Notes under the pieces: model-generated
Seen by the model: only the letters and a program-made list of their open reading frames with translations
The model's database searches: none
Told to the model about the DNA's origin: nothing
Shown here: one piece after another, positions 1-12,812 of the stretch
How positions within the stretch are numbered: the stretch's first letter is position 1
Layout of the letters: the number at the start of each line of letters is the position of its first letter
Source: Rotaria socialis
Lineage: Eukaryota; Rotifera; Eurotatoria; Philodinida; Philodinidae
Length of the DNA: 64,000 nt
NCBI GenBank assembly: GCA_905331475.1
Contig: CAJNYU010001724.1
Coordinates: 62,001 to 126,000, forward strand
Direction of reading: 5' to 3'
Program-made: the position numbers and the translations under genes

Positions 1-60
1 TTCACTATTCATTGTATCTTCCAACTCTTCTGTGTCTTGAAGTAATAATATTGGATTAAC

Positions 61-415
61 TCTCCTCCCCCCTCCCTCACAATAAAAGAACCCGGGTCTT
101 TTATTATGTTCCAGCGTAAAAATTTTCCAGGGGGATCTTGTATTAAGAATCGCATTTTTCCTAATATTTAATTTAAAAGGTTTTTCAGAAAACTAAGAAG
201 ATTTTTAGGATTTTACGGGTGTCATTATAATTGTGAACACCTTCTCTTAATGTTTCCAGCTTAAAATGCTAAGAATCAGGCATATTTTGATGGAAAAACG
301 CTGATTAAAGTTTGTAATTAGCAAAAAATTAATTAATTAAAGAGGGATCTACTATTATGTTGGACAAACTTTTTTCAGGGGGGTCTTCTATAATGGCGGT
401 GGGGGGGGGGGCGGG
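61..415. mobile_element. Small TIR element (MITE-like), copy A
   Basis: The left end is C-rich and continues CACAATAAAAGAACCCGGG. The right end, read on the other strand, is C-rich and continues GCCATTATAGAAGACCCCC, so the ends are imperfect inverted repeats. The right end carries an 11-G run. A related copy lies at 49174-49336, where the ends are cleaner. There is no coding capacity. The element abuts the 3' end of the MFS pseudogene and may have replaced its last codons. Ends are approximate and no target duplication is clear. Confidence 0.5.
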
Positions 416-1859
416 TGCATACTCGATAACCTCTTGGAATAAACGTAGAGATTAGTACGATTTCCGAAATCACTGTCATTTGTATAGCGACAGTATTAAC
501 ACATGCAGGCCGTACTGATCCAGTTAAGTTATAAATTCTATCAATATAAAGTCCGAGAAGTGGATTTAAAATTGCATAAATAATTATGTATGATGAATAA
601 AGAAATGATGAAATAGCTCCGATAGCTGATATATTTTTATGTTTTGGTGCTAAACCACTTAAAGACGATTGAATAAATGAATTCAACGCAATATCATCAG
701 GAATATATGTTGCAGCAATAATCCATGCAGATTTAACATTATTAACAGATGGATAATAATATGGAATATACCAAAGAAGAAGTAAAATAACAGCATCTAA
801 CCTTGACCATGGAAGAGGAGTTTTAATAAAATTACCAAATAGAAATACGAACGTAGCACCAAGTAGTTCACCGAAATTTGATGCACCAACAATAATTTGT
901 GACCATTTCGATTGTTCAAGATAACGCTAAACTACTTGTGGTGCAATACCATTTTCGGCATATCGATGTGCATAAAGTGTTAATGCATAACAACTCCATA
1001 ACCAAACAAATCGTCGATGTGTAAAAATTATTTTCGCTCCAATAAAAAATGATTGAATAAAAATATTAAATCCTGCTAGGATATATTTAAAATAGTTTGA
1101 TTCAATCTTTTGATCAATCGCAGTAAATTCATCATTAAAATTGTTAGTTTTTGCTAATCCAAACGAACTAATGAAAAGCCAAACAGCAGCAGCTACTGTA
1201 AAAAGTATCGGTGAAATTATAAATGAATAATGATTTCCTAAACGAGGAATTAAAACGAGACCAGTCATAAATGCTCCACTAACACCGGCTATTTCATAGA
1301 AAATATGAACACGGGCATCCATTTTTTGTAATTTTTCACCATTATCACCAACAATATCTCTTGGCATAACTCGCCGAATTAATTCAACCATTCCAAAAGC
1401 TACACTAGTAATGCAGTAGATTTGTACTATATCTACCATAATATCTATAGTCATGTTTATCTAATGGTACAAACTCTTTTGGTTTTATATGATCACCAGT
1501 TGCAATATCAACAACTATAAGTACGTCACTAAAGATTGCAAAAGTAAAAATTGATATTGAGAGAACCGTACGAGTAGGCCAACGCTTTGCAAGTGGTGCA
1601 ACAAGAATAGAATAAATACATTGGCAGGCTAGATTAAGGCCAGAAATTAATCCAACTCGTTCAAATGTACGTACAGTTGAATTACTATGAAAAGCTGCTT
1701 GATCATAACGATTAATGGCGAGAGAAATAATCGATCCATGGAATGCTTCTAAACCAAATTTATAAAGCATGATACCAATAATATAAATAACAACATTTTT
1801 TTTTCTTCAGCTGAATAAAGTTTCCATATACGAGATATTTCAGATTTTCCGCCAGACAT
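416..1859 (-). pseudogene. Fungal-like MFS transporter, decayed
   Basis: Multi-pass membrane transporter remnant. Conceptual reading from ATG at 1859 (MSGGKSEISRIWKLYSAEEK) runs through YIIGIMLYKFGLEAFHGS, YRYYGRY, IYCITSVAFGMVELIRRV, a cytoplasmic loop, WSQIIVGASNFGELLGATFV, SAWIIAATYIPDDIAL and SVRPACVN. This order matches a family of fungal MFS proteins I recognise by sequence character; the substrate is unknown. Lesions seen: a frame change at the nine-A run near 1800-1808, a second frame change near 1410-1430 between STNLL and IYCITS, an in-frame TAG at 927-929 after NGIAPQVV, and loss of the C-terminus at the TIR element. The first could be a homopolymer error; the other two are harder to explain that way. 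No introns are seen. Fungal origin by horizontal transfer is an inference. Confidence 0.75.
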
Positions 1860-4800
1860 TGCTCTAAACTCTTGAAATAGGTTTGTTCTACAATAAGACA
1901 AAGATTAGTATTTTAAGACTGTAATCATTCTTTAGGTTTTAATATATTTTACGTAAAAGAATTCTTATTTGAGATCTTTTACGTGTTAATATGCCGTCGG
2001 TTAGAAAGTGAAATATATATAGTATTGAAAAAAACAAAAGTAATACGAAGAACATTCAACGAAGAGTGGCATAATTTTGTTATTCTTGTATTTTTTTTAT
2101 TGAAGTCCATTGAATCTTATTGATTAACTTTTCAGTGTATCAAAAGATATTCATAACTGTTTTGATCAAAGTAAAATAGACGAAAAATCCCGATCATACT
2201 CTAGAACGACATCAACACAATAGAATCAAATAGAGTGATTATCTACAATGTCATAATCAATGTGAGTTAATCGTAGATTATTAGCTCAGAAGAGAAAAAT
2301 ATAATACAGCAATTACAATTATCAAGAAATAAAATTTGAAAAATGTCCTGAACGAATTGTCATATGAATCAATGAACACACTTTATATAATTACATATAT
2401 ACTGATTATATAATCTAAACATGCTAGACTCAACAAGCAGTCAGCTTATTGATTTATTAAAATAATTTTTGGAAAAAATCTTCAAAATGTTGAATGGAAT
2501 ATTCTGAATTTGTCTCTCGCTTTTCGAACACGATAGAAACCTTAATAACGATATTTGACAGATACTTTAATATGATTAATCCTTCTATAGGCATTATTAA
2601 ACACATATTTAGCAAGATTGAGTCGTACTGCAGGGTTCAAAATAGATCTCGCTATACTCTTCATCCTCAGAGACGCCCGCTAAGGATAGATAATAGTTCG
2701 CAGACTGAGACTTATGCTATGCCCTCTTCGTTCTTTTATGAAGTTGAAATTTTTGCTATATTTCACATTTTAATCTTGTCAGCTGATTGTGGTAACTAGT
2801 TCTTACAAATGCAAGAGCTATAGCAATGAATGATGGAAGCTTTCAAATAGGAAGCAAAAAAGACGAGATGAAATGTTTTTAAATACTAAAGAAAACAAAC
2901 GAATCATGTATGAATTGGTTCATAAAAAGAAAAAAGAAAAGATTCTCACGTCTCTAAATATAGGAATAAATCGTTACTAGAGAAAAAATAATGCTCGACC
3001 TTTATTTCTTTCACATCATGCATACTTCATTGTTCGAATAGGTCAACAAACGAATATAGGATAAGAATAATTCTAGCAGTGAACTTACTTACCTCATGAT
3101 CCAATGAGAAAAGAAACGAACAAGACGATAGTAAGATTGTAAAGGTTAACCTCACTAAAAACAAATATTTTAATCATAAATAGTTCGTTCCGAACTACTT
3201 CTAGGGCTGGAAATGACTCAATATTTCCAAGAATAAAGTTCTATAGATAAATTATAAAATTATCTATTCACTGGAAAACATGAATATGATCATCTGAGCA
3301 CATCAGATCGAGATTGTACTGCCGCGTTAGAGAACATTTGGATGTATAAACAGTAAGTTTATACATACTCTATGTATCCATTCATGTCTCCACCGAATCC
3401 TATGTTGATTGGGTATCAATCAATAATTCAAACATGTATTGTACGTTTGAGACAAATGCTATTCTCATAAACTCATTCACGAACTGTTAGAGTAGTGCGC
3501 AAATTTCGTCTAATGAATATAAGTATAAAAATTTTCATTTTGTCCTCTGACAGTTGTTCAATTTTGAATACTACATGCTATCGCATGACCTACAATTTGA
3601 CGATGAAAAATTATCCAATCATGTTCTTCAATATGGACAGATGCCAGTGAATATCTGTTTGAACTATTTTTTTTTTGTCCATTCTCTCATATCAATTTCA
3701 CTGAAGTCATCATTTTTAAGAGTTACGTACACTTCTCAAATACGACAGGCAATACGGTTGTTTCGTAGGATCGACAAGATTTCACTGAAGTTGATCATGA
3801 TCAACGGTAATCTCATCAATTTGTTTGCCTGATTTTTGACGATGTCTAACAGAATGTTGAGAACAAAACCCTTTTTCACACTCTCGATATATGCATGTAC
3901 CTGTTGCTTTACTGAACATTGCAAAAGAAAATCACAGAAAACAAAAGAAAGCAGTCATACTTAGTTTTAGAATGTCGATTTTGTCATAGTAGTTTCAAAA
4001 ACAAAACTCACGATTGGTTATTCATTTAGAATTAGATATTTACGAGCTTTCTAACATTATTCAATTTAGAATGAAGAAATATAATATGTATAGAAACTGT
4101 GCAGTTATACCAACTTCCGGCAAAGTAGAGCTGGTTTCATACAATTCTATTTAATAACCGGGTTGATATAATTTAATCTAAAAGCATATGATTTTATCGA
4201 TTCATAAATATTCTATCTTACAAATGATTTCATTTTGCATTTTTTCTTTCGACTACGGATGTCTACGTATACAACGTATATAATCGTTCTACTTTAATTT
4301 TGTTACAATGCAAAAAATAGCAAAGCAGAGTAAACGTATTATACAATACGTAGGTACGACCATCGTTGAAATCATCGATTGCGACTGTTAAGACAATAAA
4401 ATGCTACTATATTTACGTATTTATTTGATATTATGGAAGTGAACAAAAAAAAATATAGTACATAAAAATATGAAGCAGAATAAATAATTGAAAAGCTGAA
4501 ATGAAAGAATAAAGGAGTTTCGGATTTTTCTTTATTTACCTACTGCGTCTATTAGTTTTGTTTTCATCACTCTTTCTTAGTTTCTCATCATGACATGATA
4601 AAAGTACTAAAATAAACTTTGGACAGTATGTTTCGACAAAAATTCAATGGATACAACTTGTACAAACGATACTAAAACACGGCATAATACTTCAACATTC
4701 TAATCGTGATAGTTTTTCGATGTAAATAAAATGGAGCTGATAAAAATAATTCGCATGAAACAATCTACCAGAAAAAAATCTTATTTAGGAGAAAAACGTT

Positions 4801-5142
4801 TTGAGAAACAAACTGATGGAGCGGTAAACCTAATATTGTCAAGAAAAAACAAATCTTACGATGAAAAATAAAGTCTTTCGCCTGTCTATCGTTTTATGCT
4901 AGTACGAATAATCATAGTTATTTTCTATTGATAAAATCTCTTACTAATCGAACTATAAAAATATTACAAGTTTTCAGTGTGTGTTATTTGAAACCCATGT
5001 GCATTGACTTTTTGCTCAAATATAATAATGTGACAATTTGTTTAAGTCCTTATATACTATCATGCAGAGCGCGAAAGAAAAAGTAATGAAACGAACAAAG
5101 TGGATGAAGATCTGTGGAAACTAAATTATTTATACACAATAA
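1860..5142. other. Intergenic, no gene recognised
   Basis: AT-rich sequence. Open frames at 2494-2799 (+) and 3554-3832 (+) have no recognisable motif, no splice context and ordinary AT-rich composition, so I do not call them. No repeat with clear ends was seen. Confidence 0.5.
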
Positions 5143-6807
5143 TTATGACTGCATTTCAACAATGTTTACTTTCATGGTCTGTTTTCGTTTTCGTTTACAA
5201 GACCGTCGGAATAATTTAACAAATCCTCTATTTTTCAATTGAAAATTATCAAATTGCTCTTCAATATCTTCTAATAAGACTCCTCTTGTTTCAGGACAGA
5301 AAAGATATACGAAAATTACAGCCAATAAACTCAGACCACTGAAAAGGTAAAAGACTCCATGAATTCCTAATGGTTTTATTAACTCGAGGATATAGGACAT
5401 AATCGTACCCATAAACCAGTTACTTCCTGTGGTCAGTGACATAGCTCTAGCTCGAACATTAAGTGGGAAAATCTCAGCTGCATAAATCCAGGCAATGGGT
5501 CCCCAAGAAATTGCAAAAAAACCTACGAAAACAGCCGTAGAGACAAGCATCAGTATACCAGAACTTGTTGCACAATTCACTTTCTCCTCACTTATGGTAG
5601 TTCCATTGATGATGCTTGTTGTTACAGTACAACCTGTAACAAAGATTGTTGCTGCTACAAGATGCCCAATTACCATAGCTAGTCCACCATATATGAGCAG
5701 CTTACGGCGTCCTAATCTGTCAAACATGAACAGAGCTGGTATAGTGCTTAACAAATTTGTACCAGACAAAATCAATAATGATATGATGCCCTTCCCAAGA
5801 ACACTTTCATAAATAATACCACCAAAATTAAATATAGGATTAATGCCTGTTGCCTGTTGTAAAACATGCATACCCATACCAACACCAAGTCTTTCAAGCA
5901 TTTTCTTTTTTGTGAATAGCTCTTTGACTGAAATTTGGTTACCCTCTTCTTCTATAGCATCAGCTATAGCGTCGAGTTCACCTGCGACATCATCTATTCT
6001 ACGAATACGCTTCAAACTAGCTTCGGCTGCATCACGACCCTTTTTCTTGTACAACCATCGAGGAGTTTCTGGACAGAAAAATATGCCAGTAATAATTAGA
6101 AGTGGAGCAATTAAAATAACTCCATTTGATAATCGCCAGCCCCATTTGTGATTTTGTAAGAAAATATTTACTACATTCGCAGCAAACAATCCAATGACGA
6201 CAGTCATTTGCATAAAACCAGAAAGCATTCCACGTAAATTCGTTGGAGCTATTTCTGAAGCGTACAATGGGCAAGAAAACGAAGAACAGCCAACACCAGT
6301 ACCTTCAACGATTCGTCCAAAAAGTATCAGAATCATAATCTTTGATGAACCTCCTGGCGGAAAAATAACTATTGATGTACCAATAAAAAAAAGAACAGCC
6401 GATGTGAAAATAACAGCTCGGCGTCCAAATCTCTCTGCTACAACTGAAGAAATAAACACAGCTCCCAAGAAGCATCCAACATTGTACAATAGATTGAAAA
6501 GTACCAAAAATCGCCTGTATTCCGAGGGCAGAGCAGCCACGGGAAGATTGCAGTCACTTACATTACCATATACACCAACACAAAAGTCATTTTTAAATGA
6601 TCTCATAATTACGATACCGCCCGTAACACCTTGATCATAGCCGAAAAACCATCCACCCAACGAAGTAAAAGCCGCCAAGAATACAGCAAAATGCGGTTTT
6701 CCATAATGAACTTGTTTATGATCATGATGATGTTGAATTTCAACATGCGGTTCCTTCGACACTTCTTTAATATTTTCATCAATTTTATCCACAGGTTGAA
6801 TCGACAT
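5143..6807 (-). CDS. MFS sugar/H+ symporter, copy 1
   Basis: A 554-residue, intronless sugar porter, expected in the plasma or an internal membrane, moving a hexose-type sugar. Visible family signatures in order: His-rich cytoplasmic N-terminus; WFFGYDQGVTGG in TM1; ERFGRRAV in the TM2-3 loop; PLYASEIAPTNLRG; PETPRWLYKKKGR; LQQATGINPIF in TM7; RLGRRKLLIYGG; WGPIAWIYAAEIFPLNVRAR; and the C-terminal PETRGVLLEDIEEQF. Length and motifs fit a complete 12-TM transporter. The start MSIQPVD is kept because the paralogue at 50360-52030 has MSIEPVS at the same place. Upstream ATAACAG lies 13 bases before the ATG and could be the acceptor of a 5' UTR intron. The protein is about 80% identical by eye to the paralogue. 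The style resembles fungal/plant sugar porters more than animal GLUTs; the exact sugar cannot be told. Confidence 0.93.
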   Translation of the reverse strand: MSIQPVDKIDENIKEVSKEPHVEIQHHHDHKQVHYGKPHFAVFLAAFTSLGGWFFGYDQGVTGGIVIMRSFKNDFCVGVYGNVSDCNLPVAALPSEYRRFLVLFNLLYNVGCFLGAVFISSVVAERFGRRAVIFTSAVLFFIGTSIVIFPPGGSSKIMILILFGRIVEGTGVGCSSFSCPLYASEIAPTNLRGMLSGFMQMTVVIGLFAANVVNIFLQNHKWGWRLSNGVILIAPLLIITGIFFCPETPRWLYKKKGRDAAEASLKRIRRIDDVAGELDAIADAIEEEGNQISVKELFTKKKMLERLGVGMGMHVLQQATGINPIFNFGGIIYESVLGKGIISLLILSGTNLLSTIPALFMFDRLGRRKLLIYGGLAMVIGHLVAATIFVTGCTVTTSIINGTTISEEKVNCATSSGILMLVSTAVFVGFFAISWGPIAWIYAAEIFPLNVRARAMSLTTGSNWFMGTIMSYILELIKPLGIHGVFYLFSGLSLLAVIFVYLFCPETRGVLLEDIEEQFDNFQLKNRGFVKLFRRSCKRKRKQTMKVNIVEMQS

Positions 6808-9800
6808 AGTTCAGTCTCTCTGTTATAGTTACTAAAAAAAAGTAAAATTACAAAGTTACTCAAGAATGATGATAAAGATAGTAGTCTAAGGAAAAACACG
6901 AGCCTAAAGGTTGTGAGAGTTATATGAGTGTAGACTGTATTAAATTTTCTTGTTGGTAAAAAACGTTATCTGCTAGATCATACAAGTGCTGTTGCAAAAT
7001 CTGACAAATATTTCTAATATTTACTGCTACTAGGTATTTATAGTAAAAGATCGGTATTGGTTTACAATGAAGCCCGATCTAGTACAATTTAGGTATTCTA
7101 TAAACGAGAACAAGACAGAAGTTTCTTGTTTCAGAACTTTTTTTACCTTGAAATAAACGAAACTATATTGACTTAGCTTATTTGTCTACTGACACAGTCT
7201 GAATGCGCATATAAATGATTACAAGGCACATATAACGAATGCAAAATATCAAAATCCTTGAAAAAAAGGTAAACATTCGATTAACTAAAAGTAATCGATC
7301 TAATCTAATCTAATCTAAAACTAAAACTTCACTTTTGCTTTTGTTTACTATATATTTTATTTGTATTTTCCACCGTGTATTAGATGTGTTGACATGTTTG
7401 AGTTTTGTTTTCATTTGAATAAAAATAAAATATATATTTTGAAAGTACCTATTCAGAGGCATTCAAACAGAAGTTTGCTATCATTGAGTTCAAGGATATG
7501 ACACATAATTTGCCTTGTACTAATGTCCCAATGGCGTGTAAAAATATTTTTGGTCAAAAATTTACAAGTTTTAATTAACTACAAACTTCATAGATCTTGA
7601 TCGTTCATCTTGGAACTTCTATTCTGTTTTCTCATGAAAGGAAACGAGTATATTTTAGTTGCATGTAAAACAATAGCAAGTATTGGCACGCAGCCATGTT
7701 TAGGAAATCAGTTTTTGTGTTTGGTTCTTGTAGATCAAAAACAAAAAATGAAAAAGATACTGTTTGAACATGATGGAGAATCTAATAAAAAAATTCAATT
7801 AGCTCCAAATAATACAGAAATCATTTTTTGATGTTCAGCGGAGGCGAATGTTCATGGGAGAAAGATCTGAAAAGCTGATATTGATTAGAAGCTATCTAAC
7901 ATAGTCAAAGTCGCTTATGCTTATGAAATGAGCTCATACGTAGGATTGATATCTAGCTTAAGCTATCGTGTTTGGGTGAGAGATACACAAGGTATATGTT
8001 ATGATGATAATATTTCATCTGAAACATTCTTTTCTCGTTCATTTCGTTGACTTTCTGAACGCACTACATGTCTAGTAGTGAAATCAGGTAGTAGGTATGT
8101 AGGATCTGATGAAAACATTATACTGGTGTGACTTAAGAAAGCAATAAGAAATAAAAAAGTTATACAAGAGAGTAGAAATATCAAATATTGTGTATGTTTA
8201 CCGTCTACAGTAGGTAATAATGTAGGAAAGACCACAGTCATAAATAAAGTAACGTCATATATGAGAAGTAATTAATATATCGAAGGTCTTAAAAATAGAT
8301 GAGTTACACTACATATGACGTGTAATCAGAATGTTGAAGGACATAGTTGTATACATAGAAATGAAGGTGTGTCAGTTAAAGAATGTATAAGGTATGTGCA
8401 TGCTAATCAATGCATACAAGGCCATTGATTCTAGTTAGATAGTAAAGATAGAGACGATGACGTATTGATAGAGTATGAAAGAGATAATTGATATACGTTT
8501 TTGGAAGCTCATAGATGTAAATATTATCGGTATAAAAACAAAGAATTGAATTAATTTGTTGGAATGTCTGTGATTTTGACCGATTTTATTCATAGATGGA
8601 ACTTTGTCGTATGAACAATATTCGAAAAAATTGCTATTTGTAAAAATTTCAATATGTTTTGTTGAAGGCATCGAAACAAAAAACCGATATGAGAAGTTAA
8701 AATTAAACAGTCAAGACTTTTTTTCTTATCGCCCAACATGTTTGGCTTTACCAAACTTTCAAAACAAAAATCACTTAAGTACTTACCCACTTTACCGACA
8801 AAGACTATGTAGACTAATGAATTGAATTGTGATAAACTTACATTAATAACATCCCAAGAAAACATGATTTGAGGTACACATCTGAATGAAATGTCACGAT
8901 CGGATTAGACACAGCATATTATTTCATTTTGAATCAATACATGCTTATATTTGGATAGGTGAATAATGATATTTACTATTCTTTTATTCATATGCGCAAA
9001 ACATAAGCTTATTGTGCTCTGAAAAGATCAAAGAAGAATACGAAAAATTCGATAGGCTATAAAGAATGTTTCATAATAGCCTAGAATAAGTTGTCTGTGT
9101 CATTTTGGATACGTTTCTCCTGGTAGGCCACTTCTTTATAAGAAATATTCAATTACAATAAGATATGGTACTCTACAATTTTACGGTTTCGCTCTAATAT
9201 AAATGTTATTTTGCATATTTTTAAATAGGTGCCCATACAAATCTGTGGAGTATGTTTTCAGAGTCCAGCGGAGTGGTTAGCATAAATATATTTGATAGAG
9301 TGCAGCTCTACGAATATTTTATTCTTTTTAAGCCTATTGCTAAGTGGCTCAAAATAACTTACATTTACATAATCTACGTGATAGAAAGTCACTTTCTTGA
9401 GTAACGTACTCAATTCAGGGTAGGGATACATTTTTAAAACACACGTTAAAATACCTTTTATCAACTGTGACTGGAAATTGTGAAGGATCCTTGCAATGTA
9501 ATCGCTGCATAATGTGCTCATGGCTGTTATGCTTTAGATTATTGTAGATTCTCATTATTTTAAGCGTTTCAAGGCACTTATTGTGGACGTCACTTGCAAC
9601 TACTTACGTTCACATAGTTTAGAAGAAATTGTAGTGAAGGAGCTCATTGGGAAGACTGAATGTGATTTCTGGCCATACGCAGTATTTTGCAAAAGCACCT
9701 CATATATATATAACATTTGTGAGGATAAAATGATTGAGTTCTTTAGTTTTGACCATGAGCAAATGTTATAGTGTATGCGTATTCGAATATAACTGTCGTC

Positions 9801-11150
9801 CGTACATATTTCTATTTAGATTAGTACAAACTCGTCCTATAAACGTTTCAGATATCCTTAATTTTTCATTTATAAATCAGTTTCAGATGGGCAACAAGGA
9901 ATGGTCAACTTGATCAAAAACAAAAATTGTCGTTTAGCCCTCCTTTTTATCACACGGATTCCTCTATGTAACACAGCAAAGTAAATTCAATAAAAAACCA
10001 AATCATGTTCGTCAGAAGCAACAAATAATTAAATCCAATGTAACTAAAATCTAAACCTTTTTCTACATGCTTTGGCTAAAAAAATTGTGCATCCAGTTGA
10101 ATTGCTCGAAAATAATTTTTAATCCTTCCTATGATGTTTCAAATGAAAAGTTTCTTGCCAAAATTTCTAGTTGGCCTATGCTCCGAATTACCTGCTTTTT
10201 TGTTTTGCTCTTTTAAATAGTTTGCCATTTTGATGTCGCTCAGCTGTTCGATAGGGATCGTCATTTTATTCAGAACCGCACATCTAACATTCTAAAGTAG
10301 CGCTTTCATAGGTTTGAAGTTAGATTCACTAAGGTAAACGCTAAAGCAAAAGAAAACAGCAAACAAAGAATTACTGCGGTAATTTTTCCTGTTGTCATAC
10401 ACTTTTTGTGCTTTAATACAAGAGATTTGGTTCACAATAAGTCATTAATACTGTTTTCATTTTTTCTTCAAACGACAAACGGCCAAAACTATCCTACGGA
10501 CAAATATCATTATTAAGAGAAAAAATTCCATAGTTTGTTATGTACGTCCTTTTCAACCATTTTTGATTTTAGTATTTCACATAAAAATTTATTCAGCGTT
10601 CATTGATAGCGATAGCAAGCTTATGAGTCGAGAAGAACGAACAACGATACAGTGGTCGTCGATCGCCGTAATATAATAGTTGTGTCAGTTTTCAGCTGTT
10701 TCGAGTTTTTAAAATGGCTTTAAATTTCTATCTCTCAATTATCAATTGTTGTTTTATAGAATCGCTGATTGGTCCAAATTACAACATCAATAATTAAGTT
10801 TCAGTATTTTTAATTGAGATGATACTGCAACATTTTAGATTACAAATAAAATTATTTAGATTTTTCTAAGTACACAGCTGTACGAATACAAATTCATGTT
10901 GTTCCCATATTATGACAGAGCATTTGATGTATAAATAAAATCGATAAGCGAGAAAATGCTATTATCGGCTTAGATTTTCTCTTTATTCACATGTATATTC
11001 ATACATATACAGTTTCTGCTTCATCCCTCTAATAAAACTCTATGGTACAAATGCAGTAGATGAGACCCTAGTGATTTTGACACAGATTTATTTTTGATTA
11101 ATAGGCACTACATTTTTCAAGAGAACACTCTCATACGATATGGTTTAATC
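6808..11150. other. Intergenic, no gene recognised
   Basis: AT-rich sequence between the sugar porter and the EF-hand gene. Several short open frames (7610-7831, 8604-8865, 9258-9521, 9583-9771) show no domain and no convincing splice partners. A tRNA-like A-box string occurs near 9263-9290 and is discussed as a finding. A short (TCTAA)n run sits near 7299-7317. Confidence 0.45.
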
Positions 11151-11618
11151 TTAACTGCGTCCAAGTGCAAGATCTCGGATAACTCCTTTTTTTATGAAAG
11201 TTGTAAATTCATCCAAATTCAGACCATAGTCATTGTTAGTATCAGCCGGTTGAAAATAACGGAGCATCATATATGGATTGGAATTGGGCACTATGGCAGG
11301 CATAAACACTGCTAATTCATTAAGATCAATTTTATCTGATTTGTCGAGATCAAGTAATTGAAATGCTTCCGGTATATCTTCTGCTGCATCATCTGCCATT
11401 AGTAAGGGACGTGTTATTTTTGTAAAATTTTCAAAAGTAAACCATGGCTTTTTATTAACAGCGGCGATATGTTCAAATTCATCTCTCTTGATAATAACGC
11501 GATGTTGGCGTGTTTTATTTTTGGGGAGAAATTCATCATAGACATATTCAACTGAAGTAATTTTATCATCCTTACGATGTAAAATTTCTTGTACACGAAG
11601 CTGGGAACTATCACTCAT
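11151..11618 (-). CDS. EF-hand calcium-binding protein
   Basis: Small cytosolic-type protein with two adjacent EF-hands, probably a calcium sensor or buffer. With numbering from the upstream ATG at 11648, loop 1 is D100-L-D-K-S-D-K-I-D-L-N-E111 and loop 2 is D136-T-N-N-D-Y-G-L-N-L-D-E147; both keep acidic position 1 and Glu at position 12. The N-terminal half (about 90 residues) has no domain I recognise. I prefer the ATG at 11618 (MSDSSQLRV), giving 155 residues, because the upstream decapeptide MLLHLDLKFI is hydrophobic without a signal-peptide cleavage pattern; the longer 165-residue form remains possible. There is no intron. No partner is indicated by neighbours. Confidence 0.8.
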   Translation of the reverse strand: MSDSSQLRVQEILHRKDDKITSVEYVYDEFLPKNKTRQHRVIIKRDEFEHIAAVNKKPWFTFENFTKITRPLLMADDAAEDIPEAFQLLDLDKSDKIDLNELAVFMPAIVPNSNPYMMLRYFQPADTNNDYGLNLDEFTTFIKKGVIRDLALGRS

Positions 11619-11648
11619 GATAAATTTCAAATCTAAATGAAGTAACAT

Positions 11649-12234
11649 GAAAGAAACACATTTTTTTGCATGATTACGTACCTATTTTAGTAGGATGGCT
11701 GATAAAAATAAATGATTCTAATTGCTGCTGATGTTTTAGTAAGAATGAAAGAACAACACAAAAAGAAATTCACGTAGCTTGTTTCTTTTCTGACACTTCT
11801 ACGGCTATCAACTGCGTAGTTCATATTCATACATTAAATCGAAAAATATATTACTCAACTTGTGTACACTTTTCTTCTTTATTTGGATTTTATGAAAAAA
11901 ATTTAAGCAGGAGCTGCAGTCTGATATAGAAATGAATTTTGAAATTTACGTCTCTATTCCGATCATCCGACATTCATAATCATCTTTTTAGTTTCTGTTC
12001 GTTTTTCAAGGTTATTAAAAATAATTATTTTGTTTGCATTTTCTTCACTCCTTCGCTTCCATTCTTCTACTGGCATGTCGCTCTTTTTCTCATTGCAAAA
12101 CAATCAAATACTTACTTTGTGAAAGTGGTTGTGTGTCGACATTGGCGCTTTCATCAACAATCAGAAAAGAGTTGCTCTTCAAGTGAAACACTAAACCAGG
12201 CAAATGTATTTTTTGCCACTAGAAAAAGGTTCGC
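11649..12234. other. Intergenic
   Basis: Upstream region of the EF-hand gene. The open frame starting at 11939 (+) runs into the foldback repeat and has no recognisable product. No gene called. Confidence 0.4.
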
Positions 12235-12812
12235 GTCTTTCCCCACTTCTAGTATATATATATATATATTGATGCATTCATGCCAACTGAATTGCCAACT
12301 CAGTGATTCTTTTCTTTTTAATATGAAATTTAGTTGTTCTGTATTTATTTCACGCAATCATAGAATATATTTCGCGGCCAGCTATCTATCAAAATAATAG
12401 AACAACTTTAATCGATGCCATTCTTCATTGTTGCTGATTCATTTCCAAGACGTTAAAATTTCTCAATTACATTCGATGTGATTTTATACTTATAATGCAC
12501 TCGTAATTTAGACCGGCTTTGATTTGCGAACAACAAACTATCTACAAAATTAATCTGATTGTGAATATGCAAAGTCACATCGAATGTAATTGAGAAATTT
12601 TAACGCTTTAGTGATGAATCGGAAATAATCAAGAATGACATTGATTAAAGTCGTTCTATTAATATGATAGGTAGCTGGCAGCGAAATATATTCTACGATT
12701 GTGTTAAGTAAATAAACGCCAACTAGATTTCATATTAAAAAGAAAAGAATTACTGAGTTGGCAATTCAGTTGACATATAGATGCAACAATATATTTGAAG
12801 GGATGAGGAAGA
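12235..12812. repeat. Foldback (long inverted repeat) element
   Basis: The arm 12235-12485 is matched in inverted orientation by 12571-12812, leaving a loop of about 85 bp. Diagnostic paired strings are TTGCCAACTCAGTGATTC against its near-complement at 12748-12766, and ACATCGAATGTAATTGAG against CTCAATTACATTCGATGT. Arms differ by scattered substitutions and small indels. The left arm carries a (TA)n run at about 12253-12269. No open frame spans it and no target duplication is clear, so it is called a foldback or MITE-like repeat. Confidence 0.75.

Noticed and set aside
5495-6634. Plus-strand open frames opposite the sugar porter (also 51171-51737)
   Set aside because: They are antisense shadows of a conserved coding sequence; they recur in both paralogues only because the sense protein is conserved.
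7610-7831. 73-residue frame with KILFEHDGESNKKIQLAPNN
   Set aside because: Looks protein-like, but no family is recognised and there is no continuation through plausible splice sites.
11939-12397. 152-residue plus-strand frame
   Set aside because: It crosses into the foldback arm and a (TA)n run, has no domain, and is not conserved in the inverted arm.
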